Assembly: GCF_004167665.1 (NCBI RefSeq)
Contig: NZ_SEWE01000011.1
Span: forward strand, 1 to 64,000
DNA: 64,000 nt
DNA from: Hymenobacter persicinus
GTDB lineage: Bacteria; Bacteroidota; Bacteroidia; Cytophagales; Hymenobacteraceae
Direction of reading: 5' to 3'
The notes under the pieces were generated by a model. The model searched no databases, was not told the DNA's origin, and saw only the letters and a list, made by a program, of their open reading frames with translations. Position 1 is the stretch's first letter; each line of letters begins with the position of its first letter. Positions 1 to 8,002 of this stretch are shown here, one piece after another. The position numbers and the translations under genes were made by a program.

Positions 1-223
1 CCACCGCAGCTTCACCGTGCTGGTGCCCGCCGTGAGCGGGGTCAGCCAGGCCCAGCTGACGCTGGTCAACGTGCTGGGCCAGACCGTGCGCACGAGCACG
101 CTGGCCTTGCCCGCCGCCGGCGCCCAGACCACGATGGACGTGCAGGACGTGCCGCTGGGCGTGTACCTGCTGCACATCCAGGCTGGCAACACGACCATCA
201 CCAAAAAAGTGGTGGTGAACTAA
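1..223 (+). CDS. T9SS C-terminal sorting domain protein, 3' fragment
   Basis: This is the end of a larger secreted protein whose 5' part lies outside the window; the frame is open from base 2. The visible 73 or so residues form a type A T9SS sorting domain: a VNVLGQTV-like strand, a D-V-P-L-G-V-Y-L-L turn-strand and a final KKVVVN tail. In this family the domain carries the cargo through the PorU/T9SS machinery and is removed at the cell surface. The function of the missing N-terminal part cannot be judged. A strong hairpin follows the stop codon. Confidence 0.85.
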   Translation, partial: HRSFTVLVPAVSGVSQAQLTLVNVLGQTVRTSTLALPAAGAQTTMDVQDVPLGVYLLHIQAGNTTITKKVVVN

Positions 224-230
224 TGCCTCC

Positions 231-273
231 TTGACCAACCCGGCTGCCTTACCCGGCAGTCGGGTTTGGTCAA
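231..273 (+). terminator. Hairpin terminator after T9SS protein
   Basis: An 18-bp stem with one bulge (TTGACC-AACCCGGCTGCC pairing with GGCAGTCGGGTT-T-GGTCAA) begins 7 bases after the stop. The T-tract is short, so termination is inferred from stem strength and position. Confidence 0.6.
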
Positions 274-306
274 TCGGCTCATTTCTTTGCTCAACTCCGA
301 CTTCTC

Positions 307-501
307 ATGAAACAGCTTCTTAGCTCAACCTTTATTCTTTTCCTGCTGCTGGCCGCCCCGGCCGTCCGGGCCCAGGGCCCCGGCAACGGCGGCCCCCGCC
401 CCGGCGCCGTGACCGACGTACCCGTCGACGGTGGCGCCTCGCTGCTACTGGCCGCCGGCGCGGCCTACGGCCTGAAAAAGCTGCGCCGTACGCGCCGTTA
501 A
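307..501 (+). CDS. Small exported protein with PID-CTERM-like sorting tail
   Basis: A 64-residue protein. Residues 1-22 are a signal peptide ending AVRAQ. A short Gly/Pro-rich linker follows (about 23-36), then V-P-V-D-G-G-A-S-L-L-L-A-A-G-A-A-Y-G and a basic end KKLRRTRR. That layout (P-V/I-D-G-G motif, hydrophobic helix, Arg/Lys tail) matches the PID-CTERM protein-sorting signal known from Bacteroidota. Almost nothing is left between the signal peptide and the sorting tail, so the mature product would be a tiny surface peptide or a substrate reporter for the sorting enzyme. It is monocistronic, bounded by a hairpin on each side. The function is unknown. Confidence 0.75.
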   Translation: MKQLLSSTFILFLLLAAPAVRAQGPGNGGPRPGAVTDVPVDGGASLLLAAGAAYGLKKLRRTRR

Positions 502-556
502 GCTTTTCTCATTTCGGTAGGGAAGCGCCAATGCCCCACTGAACTCTTATTCTGCA

Positions 557-589
557 AAAGCCCCCGGTAGCTTACCGGGGGCTTTTTTT
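557..589 (+). terminator. Rho-independent terminator
   Basis: A perfect 14-bp stem (AAAAGCCCCCGGTA with its complement, 3-base loop) runs into a T-tract. It ends the PID-CTERM gene. Confidence 0.9.
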
Positions 590-655
590 ATGTCATTGGG
601 GCTTGGCAACGGCCCTGCTGCCGGGACGCCGGGGCGCGGACCGGGCCCCACTGCG

Positions 656-663
656 TAGTTTTG
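656..663 (+). promoter_or_regulatory. TAnnTTTG -7 box of aspA
   Basis: TAGTTTTG is a full match to the Bacteroidota sigma-ABfr -7 consensus, 40 bases before the aspA start. I see no clear -33 TTTG at the usual distance. Confidence 0.5.
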
Positions 664-703
664 CGTACACTTAGCTCCACCTTACTTTCCGACCTGCTTT
701 TCT

Positions 704-2110
704 ATGAACGCATCCCGACTTGAGCACGACTTTCTGGGCGAACGAGCCATTCCCGAACAGGTGTACTATGGCATTCAGACGCTGCGGGCGCTGGAAAACT
801 TTCACATTACCGGCATTCCCATCAAGTCGGAGCCGCTGTTTGTACAGGCTCTGGCCTACGTGAAAAAGGCCGCCGCCATGGCCAACCGCGACCTGGGCGT
901 ACTCGACCCGACGCTGGCCGGCTACATCATGCAGGCCTGCGACCGGGTTATCAGCGGGGAGCTGGACAATGAGTTTCTGACCGACATGATCCAGGGCGGG
1001 GCGGGCACTTCGGTGAACATGAACGCCAATGAGGTTATTGCCAACGTAGCTCTGGAGCTGATGGGCAAGCAGAAGGGGCAGTACGAATTCTGCCACCCCA
1101 ATAACCACGTCAACTGCTCCCAGAGCACCAACGACGCCTACCCCACCGCCTTCCGCATTGCCCTCAGCAACAAGCTGGTAGGCTATAGCCAGACCCTGGG
1201 CGAGCTGGCCGATGCCTTTGCCGCCAAGGGCGACGAGTTTCGCAACGTGCTCAAGATGGGCCGAACCCAGCTTCAGGATGCCGTCCCGATGAGCATGGGC
1301 GACGAATTCCGGGCCTTTGCCACCAACCTGCGCGAGGAGCTGCTGCGCATTGCCGACAGCCGCAGCCTGATCAGTGAAATCAACATGGGGGCCACGGCCA
1401 TCGGGACCCGGGTGAATGCGCCGGCGGGTTATGCCGAGCTGGTTACGGAGCACCTGCGCACCGTCACGGGCCTGGATTTGAGTTTGGCCGGCGACCTGAT
1501 TGAGGCCACCTACGATACGGGGGCTTACGTGCAGCTCTCGGGGGTGCTCAAGCGCACGGCCGTGAAGCTCAGCAAGATTTGCAACGACCTGCGCCTGCTC
1601 TCGTCGGGGCCGCGGGCGGGGCTGTTCGAAATCAACCTGCCGGCCCTGCAGCCGGGCTCGAGCATTATGCCGGGCAAGGTCAATCCGGTGGTGCCCGAGG
1701 TCGTGAATCAGACCGCGTTTTACGTTATCGGCGCCGACCTGACTGTGACCATGGCCGCCGAGGCCGGGCAGCTCCAGCTCAACGTGATGGAGCCCGTCAT
1801 TTCCTTCGCCCTATTTACCTCCCTTTCCTACATGACCAACGCCTGCCGGACCCTGCGCGAGAAGTGCGTGGTGGGCATCACGGCCAACAAGGAGCACGCC
1901 GAAAACCTGGTCCGCAACAGCATCGGCATCGTGACCCAGCTCAACCCAGTTATCGGCTACGAGGCCAGCGCCGAAATTGCCAAGGAAGCCCTGCGCACCG
2001 GCAAATCGGTCCACGACATAGCCGTCACGGAACGGGGGCTGCTGACCCAGGCCAAGTGGGACGAGATTTTCACCTTCGAAAACCTGATCCGGCCGGGCTT
2101 TATTCAGTAG
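704..2110 (+). CDS. aspA: Aspartate ammonia-lyase
   Basis: Aspartase catalyses the reversible deamination of L-aspartate to fumarate and ammonia in the cytoplasm, feeding amino-acid carbon into the TCA cycle. The 468-residue length is normal for the fumarase/aspartase superfamily. The N-terminus R-L-E-H-D-F-L-G-E and the substrate-binding segment H-P-N-N-H-V-N-C-S-Q-S-T-N-D are visible. The superfamily signature GSSIMPGKVNP lies near residues 318-328 and supplies the catalytic Ser loop. The aspartase-type N-terminus (E-H-D-F-L-G) favours AspA over class II fumarase. It stands alone, with its own promoter and a strong hairpin after the stop. Confidence 0.93.
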   Translation: MNASRLEHDFLGERAIPEQVYYGIQTLRALENFHITGIPIKSEPLFVQALAYVKKAAAMANRDLGVLDPTLAGYIMQACDRVISGELDNEFLTDMIQGGAGTSVNMNANEVIANVALELMGKQKGQYEFCHPNNHVNCSQSTNDAYPTAFRIALSNKLVGYSQTLGELADAFAAKGDEFRNVLKMGRTQLQDAVPMSMGDEFRAFATNLREELLRIADSRSLISEINMGATAIGTRVNAPAGYAELVTEHLRTVTGLDLSLAGDLIEATYDTGAYVQLSGVLKRTAVKLSKICNDLRLLSSGPRAGLFEINLPALQPGSSIMPGKVNPVVPEVVNQTAFYVIGADLTVTMAAEAGQLQLNVMEPVISFALFTSLSYMTNACRTLREKCVVGITANKEHAENLVRNSIGIVTQLNPVIGYEASAEIAKEALRTGKSVHDIAVTERGLLTQAKWDEIFTFENLIRPGFIQ

Positions 2111-2137
2111 CGAGCTTGCTGGTTGCCCTTCATAGCA

Positions 2138-2167
2138 AAGCCGGTTCCCGCGCGGGAACCGGCTTTG
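2138..2167. terminator. Bidirectional terminator between aspA and GNAT gene
   Basis: AAAGCCGGTTCCCGC pairs perfectly with GCGGGAACCGGCTTT. It lies between two convergent genes. Confidence 0.85.
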
Positions 2168-2211
2168 TCGTTTTCGCGCTGAGCTGTTCGAGTCGAGGCT
2201 TCGAAACCGGC

Positions 2212-2772
2212 CTAAGCCGGGGCGGCGTCTTTTACCACCGGCTCCACAGCCCGCTCGAACCGCAGGCGGCCGTCGGGAGCAGTGCCGGCGGGCTGAAAGC
2301 CGTTGCGCAGCAGCACCTGCTGGGAAACGGCGTTGTCGGGCTGGGTGTGGGCCTGCAGCCGGCGCACCATCCCGGTTTGGGCGGCGTGTTCAATCAGGCC
2401 GGCCACCAGCTCATTTCCCAACCCCTGCCCGCGCCAGTCGGCGGCAATGGAGTAGCCGATTTCGGCGAGGCCGGCCGCGTCGGGTGGCCCCAGAAAGCCC
2501 CCGGCTCCGACCAGCGTGGCGGGTACCTCGGGCGTGGCTTTGCGGATAGCGTACCAGCCGTACCAGCCGGCGGCGTCGCGGCCGCCAGCGGTGAGCTGCT
2601 CGAGGAAGAACTCAGCAGCGGCTTGGTCGTACTCGCCCGGGGGCCAGTCGCCGGGCAGGGCGGCGCCGAGCAGCACCGGAAAGTAGCGGGGCTTTTGCAG
2701 CTCGGCAATCAGCAGGGCGCGGCTGGCGGCAATCAGGGTGAGCCGGGGCGTGTGGGCAATCAGGGGAATCAT
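2212..2772 (-). CDS. GNAT family N-acetyltransferase
   Basis: A cytoplasmic acetyl-CoA-dependent acetyltransferase of the RimJ/RimL-like branch; the substrate is unknown. The 186-residue protein starts IPLIAHTPRLTL, the usual first strand of this branch. The acetyl-CoA pyrophosphate loop is W-R-G-Q-G-L-G-N-E-L, followed by the N-x-x-S/A-x-x-x-x-x-x-N-G-F block (DNAVSQQVLLRNGF). I chose the ATG at 2772 over a TTG 24 bases upstream because that TTG lies inside a perfect -7 promoter box. Monocistronic and convergent with aspA. Confidence 0.85.
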   Translation of the reverse strand: MIPLIAHTPRLTLIAASRALLIAELQKPRYFPVLLGAALPGDWPPGEYDQAAAEFFLEQLTAGGRDAAGWYGWYAIRKATPEVPATLVGAGGFLGPPDAAGLAEIGYSIAADWRGQGLGNELVAGLIEHAAQTGMVRRLQAHTQPDNAVSQQVLLRNGFQPAGTAPDGRLRFERAVEPVVKDAAPA

Positions 2773-2793
2773 GACAGGACTATGGAGCGGATG

Positions 2794-2801
2794 CAAAGGT
2801 A
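2794..2801 (-). promoter_or_regulatory. TAnnTTTG -7 box of GNAT gene
   Basis: On the minus strand TACCTTTG is a perfect match, 21 bases upstream of the chosen ATG. It sets the start codon choice for the acetyltransferase. Confidence 0.65.
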
Positions 2802-2895
2802 AAAGTAGCGTAACCTCGCCGCGGGCCGCGGGTTTTGCCGAAAAGCGTTCCGGCTCATCGGCAGCAGCAAGGCGGCAGCGGCGGGCAACAGGTAG

Positions 2896-4194
2896 TTACC
2901 ACGAACCACTGTTGTTGCTGTCGTCGTCGAAGCCGCCCCCGCCGGTGTCGCCCGAGGAAGAGTCATCGTATGACGAGGTATCGTCGGAGGAAAAGTAATC
3001 GGGCTCGGCGCTGCCCGCGTCGTCGCTGAAATAGTCCTGCTCCGGCGCACTGCCGGCATCATCGTTGAGCGCGGGAAAGCCGCCCGACGCAGCCCCGCTG
3101 GCAGCTCCGGCAGCGGGCCCAGCTAGCGGGGACTGGCCGGCATCGTCGAGCTGCTGGTTGTGCAGTCCGGCGCCGGACTCGTCCTGCCCGTGGGCCATGC
3201 GGTTGCCCAGATAAGCTCCGGCCGCGGCGGCAGCCCCCGTCATCAGCATGCCGCCCATGCCGCTGCCGCTAGTGCCCCGGTTGGGCAAAAAGTCGGGGGC
3301 GGGCTGTCCGGGGCGCTGGTTATAGCCAGTGCCGGGGCCGGGGCGGTTGGGCTGATTCGGCGCCGCTGGTTGGTTGGGCAGAAAGTCGGGAGCCGGCGCG
3401 GCGGCGCGGCGGCGAAACAGGCGCGACACCAGCCACAGCACCCCACCCAGGAGCAGGGCCCCGACGGCCAGCATCCCCCCGCCCGGCCCCGACGATTCAG
3501 GCTCCGGGACCGAGGCTGAAGGCCGGAACGGCTCCGAGGCCGGCGCCGACTCCGCAGGTGGGGCGTACGAATCGGTAGTGGCCGGAGCAGCGGCAGTGGC
3601 CTCCGGGCCGGGGGCTTCCACGGCGGCGGCTCCCACGTCGGGAGCCCCTGCGGCGACGCCGGCAGGGCCAGCGTCGGCAGTAGTGGTGTTCTGCCGGCCA
3701 GGGTCGGTGGCCGAGAGCAGCTTGTTGAGCCCGGCCCGCAGCCCGGCAAAGTAGCGGCCCTGCTTAAATAGGGGCGTCAGCTGCTCGTTGATAACGGTGC
3801 TGGTCAGCGCGGGCGTGATGACGTCGCGCAGCCCTTTGCCAGTCTGAATGGACACTTGGTGCTCCTGGGCGGCCACTAGCAGCACCACGCCGTTGTCTTT
3901 GCCGCGCTGCCCCACGCCCCAGCTTTCACCCAGGGCCCGGGCATAGTCGGCCACGGCGCGGCCGCCGAGCGTGGGCACGGTCACGACCACCACCTGGGTG
4001 CCGTTGGCGTCGGCGAAGCGGCGCAACCCATTTTCCAGACTCTGGGCCTCGGCCGCACTCAGCAGCTGGCCCTGGTCGGTGACGAAGCGAAACGGCACGG
4101 GCCGGGCGGGTAGCTCATCGGCCGGCGCCACCGGGGCGGCCAGGCCCAGGCCCGCCGTCAGCCACAACAGCGCAAAAAACAGAAAACGGTGCAT
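2896..4194 (-). CDS. TPM domain-containing membrane protein
   Basis: The 432-residue protein has a signal peptide (MHRFLFFALLWLTAGLGLAA), then a TPM domain (TLP18.3/Psb32/MOLO-1, about residues 30-170) with the typical segments VVVVTVPTLGG, YARALGESWGVGQ and D-N-G-V-V-L-L-V-A-A. A Pro/Ala/Glu-rich linker, one transmembrane helix (GGMLAVGALLLGGVLWLVSR) and a long Gly/Asp/Ser-rich tail ending NNSGSW complete it. This is the YgcG-like layout: an extracytoplasmic domain on a membrane anchor with a low-complexity tail. TPM proteins are linked to photosystem repair or receptor assembly in other organisms; the role in heterotrophs is not established. The ATG at 4194 is chosen because it opens the signal peptide. 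Confidence 0.85.
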   Translation of the reverse strand: MHRFLFFALLWLTAGLGLAAPVAPADELPARPVPFRFVTDQGQLLSAAEAQSLENGLRRFADANGTQVVVVTVPTLGGRAVADYARALGESWGVGQRGKDNGVVLLVAAQEHQVSIQTGKGLRDVITPALTSTVINEQLTPLFKQGRYFAGLRAGLNKLLSATDPGRQNTTTADAGPAGVAAGAPDVGAAAVEAPGPEATAAAPATTDSYAPPAESAPASEPFRPSASVPEPESSGPGGGMLAVGALLLGGVLWLVSRLFRRRAAAPAPDFLPNQPAAPNQPNRPGPGTGYNQRPGQPAPDFLPNRGTSGSGMGGMLMTGAAAAAGAYLGNRMAHGQDESGAGLHNQQLDDAGQSPLAGPAAGAASGAASGGFPALNDDAGSAPEQDYFSDDAGSAEPDYFSSDDTSSYDDSSSGDTGGGGFDDDSNNSGSW

Positions 4195-4305
4195 AGGGCA
4201 AGCAGTAAGTGGTGAGGTGCTGAAGGGAGCTTTTACGGCGGCGCGCCGGATTTGGCTGTGGCTCACTCCGGGCGGGAATCAGGAATAAATCCGGGGGCTA
4301 CGCCG

Positions 4306-4313
4306 TATCTTTA
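4306..4313 (+). promoter_or_regulatory. Near-consensus -7 box
   Basis: TATCTTTA (7 of 8 to TAnnTTTG) ends only 6 bases before the ATG at 4320, suggesting a leaderless or nearly leaderless transcript. Confidence 0.4.
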
Positions 4314-4319
4314 CGGGCC

Positions 4320-4751
4320 ATGACCAGTGCCGCTTCCCCGACCATCTATTTCGAAAATGCCGCCGCCCGCCTGCTCGAGGACCCGGCCGGCTTTCTGTGG
4401 ATTGTCTGGAACAGCGCGGAGCGCACGTTTGCTGATCTGCGCGAGCTGTTTGGCCGCGTCCAACTGGCCCTGGAAGAGCACCACTGGGGTCGGATCCTGA
4501 TTGACCAGCGCCTGATGAAGCCGTTTTCTCCCGAGGAGCAAATCTGGATAACCCAGGAGTGGTTGCCGCGGGCCGTGAGCGAGGGTGGCTACCGCTTCGG
4601 GGCCGTGCTCATCTCGCCCGACGTGATGGTGCGGCTGGCCACGGCCTACATCACGACTCACGTGCAGGGCATTCCGCTGCAGTACCGCTCGTTTGAAACC
4701 CCGGAGTCCGCCATGCGGTGGCTGCTCCAGCAACCTGTGGCCGCCGAGTAG
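4320..4751 (+). CDS. Hypothetical STAS/SpoIIAA-like protein
   Basis: A 143-residue cytoplasmic protein without signal peptide or membrane segment. The order of predicted elements (FLWIVWNS strand, helix, RILIDQR strand, helix with W-I-T-Q-E-W-L-P, G-Y-R-F-G-A-V-L strand, terminal helix ESAMRWLLQQ) resembles the STAS/SpoIIAA-like fold of many small Bacteroidota proteins. The product of 40186-40611 shares this pattern (strand-D-x-R, W-x-x-x-F/W-x-P, GxRxA, terminal A-x-x-W-L-x-Q), so the two look like distant paralogs. No function is assigned. Confidence 0.65.
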   Translation: MTSAASPTIYFENAAARLLEDPAGFLWIVWNSAERTFADLRELFGRVQLALEEHHWGRILIDQRLMKPFSPEEQIWITQEWLPRAVSEGGYRFGAVLISPDVMVRLATAYITTHVQGIPLQYRSFETPESAMRWLLQQPVAAE

Positions 4752-4779
4752 CCACCCGCCGCGCCCTACCCGTTCTTAC

Positions 4780-4819
4780 AGCAAAAGCCGCTTCCCGTTC
4801 CCGGAAAGCGACTTTTGCT
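4780..4819. terminator. Bidirectional terminator
   Basis: An imperfect hairpin, AGCAAAAGCCGCTTCC against GGAAAGCGACTTTTGCT, lies between convergent genes. Confidence 0.7.
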
Positions 4820-4853
4820 TGTTAAACTTTGTTTGATTTGGCAGCTCAAACGC

Positions 4854-5489
4854 CTAGGAACCGGTTCCGGAACCCTGAGGGCGGCTGTTCATTTCCGCCA
4901 TTTCGGGGCTGGCACCGCCATTCGGGCCCGAACCCTGATTTTGGCCTGGGCGCTGCTCTTCGGCCGCCTGCACGGGCACGTCGGTGGCCTGCTGGCCCAC
5001 CCGCTCCGACATCTGGCCGCTGCTGCCGCTGCCACCGGAGCCGGCCTGACCGCCGCGCACTTCAATCTGGTGGCGCCGGGTTTTCTGCTCGTCCTTCGGC
5101 ACACTCACGCGCAGCACGCCATCTTCGAAGCTGGCCTGAATCTGGTTGGCATTCACGGTGTCGGGCAGCTGCAGGGAGCGGTGGAAGGAGCCGTAAGAGC
5201 TTTCCACCATGTGGTAGCGCCGGTTATTTTGCTCGTTGCGGAACTGCCGCTCCCCGCTAATGGTCAGGCGGCCCTGGTGAAAATCCACCTTGATGTCTTC
5301 GCGCTTAAGGCCGGGCAGGGCCGCTTCAATTTCGTAGCTCTTCTCGGTTTCGTAGGCGTCTACGTGGGGCGAGTAGGTATTCAACCGGCCGCGCGAGGCC
5401 AGGGAGTCGTTGAAGAACCGGTCGAGCATCGTGCTGAAGCTCGACGAGCTCAGGTCGGAAAAGGAATCCTGATACTTCTGGATAGCCAT
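4854..5489 (-). CDS. Hsp20/alpha-crystallin family small heat-shock protein
   Basis: An ATP-independent holdase that binds unfolding proteins in the cytoplasm. Of 211 residues, about 40-145 form the alpha-crystallin domain: P-H-V-D-A-Y-E-T-E, EIEAALPGLKREDIKV, LTISGER, the G-S-F-x-R-S-L-Q-L-P strand and A-S-F-E-D-G-V-L-R-V. The I-x-I/V C-terminal anchor is weak. The last 60 or so residues are an unusual Gly/Ser/Gln-rich tail with no similarity to a domain I know. The start at 5489 gives the usual short N-terminal arm (IQKYQDSFSDLSSSSFSTM). A second, divergent member lies at 49221. Confidence 0.88.
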   Translation of the reverse strand: MAIQKYQDSFSDLSSSSFSTMLDRFFNDSLASRGRLNTYSPHVDAYETEKSYEIEAALPGLKREDIKVDFHQGRLTISGERQFRNEQNNRRYHMVESSYGSFHRSLQLPDTVNANQIQASFEDGVLRVSVPKDEQKTRRHQIEVRGGQAGSGGSGSSGQMSERVGQQATDVPVQAAEEQRPGQNQGSGPNGGASPEMAEMNSRPQGSGTGS

Positions 5490-5642
5490 GGCTGTGAAAA
5501 TTTGGGGTGAAACAAACGAACACAAGCGTACTTTATTTACGAAGCGGACCGGAGCAGTGTTGCAACACAAACGGCGTTTCCAGCCTATCAGAGCATTTTA
5601 TCGCTGCTTCAACGCCCACTAAATCCGCCGAAAGACCAGGCG

Positions 5643-6236
5643 CTACCACCCGGCTTTAGCTCCCGCGCCCCACACCATAATTTCCGAGGCTCGCAGGCGC
5701 CGGTTGGCAGCCTTGCTGACCAGGTACAAGTCGTTGGTGCTCCATTCGGAGTACAGCAGCTGCCGGAAGCCGGGCCCGGCCGGGGGAGCCCGCACCACCC
5801 GCAGGCTCGCTGCCGCCCCCAGCCTCAGGGCCGTCGGCCACCAGTAGTAGCCCTTGGCATAGCGGCCGGTGCGGGCACTGCCCAGGAAAAACTGCCGGCC
5901 GGTGGAGTAGCTCACGAAGCTGCCCACGGCCAGCGGCTGCGCCTGCCACTGCTCGCCCAGCCGCAGGCGCGGGTAACGGGGCACGTAGGTGGCCTTGGCC
6001 GTAAAAATGAACAACGGCCGGCTGCTCAGCGCCCGGGGCACGTAGCCAACCAGCAGTTCGGGCTCCAGGCGCGGATTGCCCCGGTAGCCGCCACCCAAGG
6101 CCAGCAGCCCCAACCCTCCGCCCACCTGCAGGGTCAGAAACGGCCCCCGCGGCCCCGGCGGCTTGGGTTGAGCCCCGGCGCCCGGACCCAGCAGCAGCCC
6201 GGCCAGCAGCCACCGCCGCGCGTTACCGACTCGCAT
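5643..6236 (-). CDS. Hypothetical exported protein
   Basis: 197 residues with a signal peptide (MRVGNARRWLLAGLLLGPGAGAQ). The remainder has alternating Gly/aromatic strands (GLLALGGGYRGNPRLEPELLVGYVP, then PLAVGSFVSYSTG), as in small outer-membrane barrels, and a conserved-looking end LVSKAANRRLRASEIMVWG. I do not recognise a family. Its start overlaps the end of the upstream metallophosphoesterase gene by 14 bases, so the two are probably translationally coupled. Confidence 0.6.
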   Translation of the reverse strand: MRVGNARRWLLAGLLLGPGAGAQPKPPGPRGPFLTLQVGGGLGLLALGGGYRGNPRLEPELLVGYVPRALSSRPLFIFTAKATYVPRYPRLRLGEQWQAQPLAVGSFVSYSTGRQFFLGSARTGRYAKGYYWWPTALRLGAAASLRVVRAPPAGPGFRQLLYSEWSTNDLYLVSKAANRRLRASEIMVWGAGAKAGW

Positions 6237-7050
6237 AGGTCACGGTTTGAAGCTGAAACTGCCGCCGCGCGCCCCAGACCGAGAGAATCAGGTAGCGCTG
6301 CTTCCGCAGACTGTAGCAGGTCAGGAAAGGCACGCCACCCGGCAAGGGCTGCCGGACCGAGAAGCGGTGCACGTGCCCCGCCAGGTGCAGTACTAGCTGC
6401 GGGCTGGCTCCGAGCAGGGCGGCGGAAGGGTGGCGCAGGGCCGGGTCAAAGTCGGGGTCGGTGGGCGGCACGTGGCAGACCACCACCTGCCGCCGGGTGC
6501 CGGCCGTATCCGCCAGCTGGGTGCGCAGCCAGCCCAGGTCGGGCACGCGGCCCCCGAAGCCGTATTCCCGGCTGTTGGTGTCGAGCAGCACAAACCGGGT
6601 GGCTCCGTACACGAAGCTGTAGTTGAGCGGCCCAAACACCCGCTGGTAGGCGCTGCGGCCGTTAGCAAGCTGGTCGTGGTTGCCCACCACGGTCAGGTAG
6701 GGCACCCGCAGCCGGCCCAACCGCCGGTGCACCCAGCGCATTTCCCGGCTGAGCCCAAAGTCGGTGATGTCGCCGGCCAGGAGCACGAAGTCGATGCCGC
6801 GCTGCTGATTCACGCTGCGCACGAAGGCCTCGGTTTCGTCGTAGAACCGCTGGGCGTCGCCGACGAGCACGAAGCGCACGGTATCGTCGGTGGCGGCCAG
6901 GGCGGCCAGGCGCGCCAGGCTGCGGGCGGTGAGCTGACGCTCCGCCGGGGGCACCCAGGTCTGGTTGGGGCTGAACTCAAGCCAGGTGCAGCCGCTCAAC
7001 ACCAGCGCTGCAACCATCATTCCGCCCCTGCTGCCCCGCGCTGCTCTCAT
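6223..7050 (-). CDS. Metallophosphoesterase lipoprotein
   Basis: A calcineurin-like phosphoesterase displayed on a membrane. The 275-residue protein has a lipobox L-S-G-C (Cys21) after a hydrophobic stretch. The metal-binding motifs are present in order: V-G-D-A-Q, L-A-G-D-I-T-D-F-G, V-V-G-N-H-D, V-V-C-H-V-P and A-G-H-V-H-R. The substrate is unknown. The gene overlaps the downstream hypothetical exported protein gene, which suggests that the two act together in the envelope. The start may instead be the MM pair 10 codons in; that would still keep the lipobox. Confidence 0.85.
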   Translation of the reverse strand: MRAARGSRGGMMVAALVLSGCTWLEFSPNQTWVPPAERQLTARSLARLAALAATDDTVRFVLVGDAQRFYDETEAFVRSVNQQRGIDFVLLAGDITDFGLSREMRWVHRRLGRLRVPYLTVVGNHDQLANGRSAYQRVFGPLNYSFVYGATRFVLLDTNSREYGFGGRVPDLGWLRTQLADTAGTRRQVVVCHVPPTDPDFDPALRHPSAALLGASPQLVLHLAGHVHRFSVRQPLPGGVPFLTCYSLRKQRYLILSVWGARRQFQLQTVTYASR

Positions 7051-7225
7051 CCCGCCGCCGGCTGAAACGCAGGTCTCCGCCTCATATACCGGAAGTTGAA
7101 TATACTCAAAAATCCCGTGGCGGCCTTTGCCGGGCGGGTGTTTTTTTGAATTTTTATGCCCCGTACGACCACTGCTGAGCTTATCCGAACCGATTTTGCC
7201 TGCTCGAATAACCAGGCCGGCCGCC

Positions 7226-7233
7226 TATCTTTA
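7226..7233 (+). promoter_or_regulatory. Near-consensus -7 box
   Basis: TATCTTTA (7 of 8 to TAnnTTTG), 43 bases before the ATG of the lipoprotein at 7277. Confidence 0.35.
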
Positions 7234-7276
7234 GCTGGTATATTCCTCACCCTCTTTTCCTCTTTATCGTTTTACT

Positions 7277-7885
7277 ATGCTGCCTTCTTTACGCTGCCTG
7301 GGGCTGGTGACCCTCACCTTACTGGCCAGCTGCAAATCCTTTGACCCGAAGCTCCTCAATCCGACTTCCCAGACCGTGAGCAGCAAGCTGCCCGCCATGG
7401 AGAACCGGGTGCAGAGCGAAGCTACCGTGATTGTGGGTAACGGCGGGGCCGTCGTCGCCAGCGGCTCCCGCGACGTAGCCACGTTCTTTGAACGGGAGGT
7501 GCAGGAAGTTCTTACCGAGCCTTACGGGACCAAGCGCGGCTACCTGGAGCTCAAAGTGACGACCACCAAGCAGCGCGTTGGCCTGGGCTGGGCCATGCTG
7601 TCGGGCTTCACGTTTTGCGTGCCCAACCTCTTCGGTATGCCCTTCGCCACACCCCAGGTCAGCGTCACGACCCAGCTCGACGTGCTCAACGGCCAGCGCC
7701 AGCTTTTGGCTACTTACCGTGCCGACGCGGAAGCCAAGTCCGTGACCAGCATCTACAGCTCTACCAGCTACGCCGACCCGGCCCGCGTGCTGTACCTGCA
7801 AGCCGTGCGCCAGTGCCTGGACCAGATCAAGCTGAAGATGAGCCCCGATGCGGAGCGCTTGCGCGGGCAGCTGACCGGCATCTAA
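7277..7885 (+). CDS. Hypothetical lipoprotein
   Basis: A 202-residue protein with a lipoprotein signal ending L-L-A-S-C (Cys19). The mature part has a Gly-rich turn (VIVGNGGAVVASG), a strand-rich centre with one hydrophobic patch (VGLGWAMLSGFTFCVPNLFGMPFATP) and a C-terminal helix. The hydrophobic patch and following strands recall lipoproteins annotated in Bacteroidota only as hypothetical. No catalytic motif is visible. Probably monocistronic. Confidence 0.65.
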   Translation: MLPSLRCLGLVTLTLLASCKSFDPKLLNPTSQTVSSKLPAMENRVQSEATVIVGNGGAVVASGSRDVATFFEREVQEVLTEPYGTKRGYLELKVTTTKQRVGLGWAMLSGFTFCVPNLFGMPFATPQVSVTTQLDVLNGQRQLLATYRADAEAKSVTSIYSSTSYADPARVLYLQAVRQCLDQIKLKMSPDAERLRGQLTGI

Positions 7886-7939
7886 GGCGAAGTCGGCGGC
7901 AGTTCTGGCTTAATGTTTGACCGAAGCTCGGCCCCCACT

Positions 7940-7966
7940 CCACCCGGCGCCCGGGGGGCCGGGTGG
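7940..7966 (+). terminator. GC-rich hairpin, possible terminator
   Basis: CCACCCGGC pairs perfectly with GCCGGGTGG across a 9-base loop, 54 bases after the preceding stop. No T-tract follows, so it may instead be a leader structure of the next gene. Confidence 0.4.
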
Positions 7967-8002
7967 GGTTATCCGTATCCTTCTCTCACTTCTCTTTTTC
8001 CC

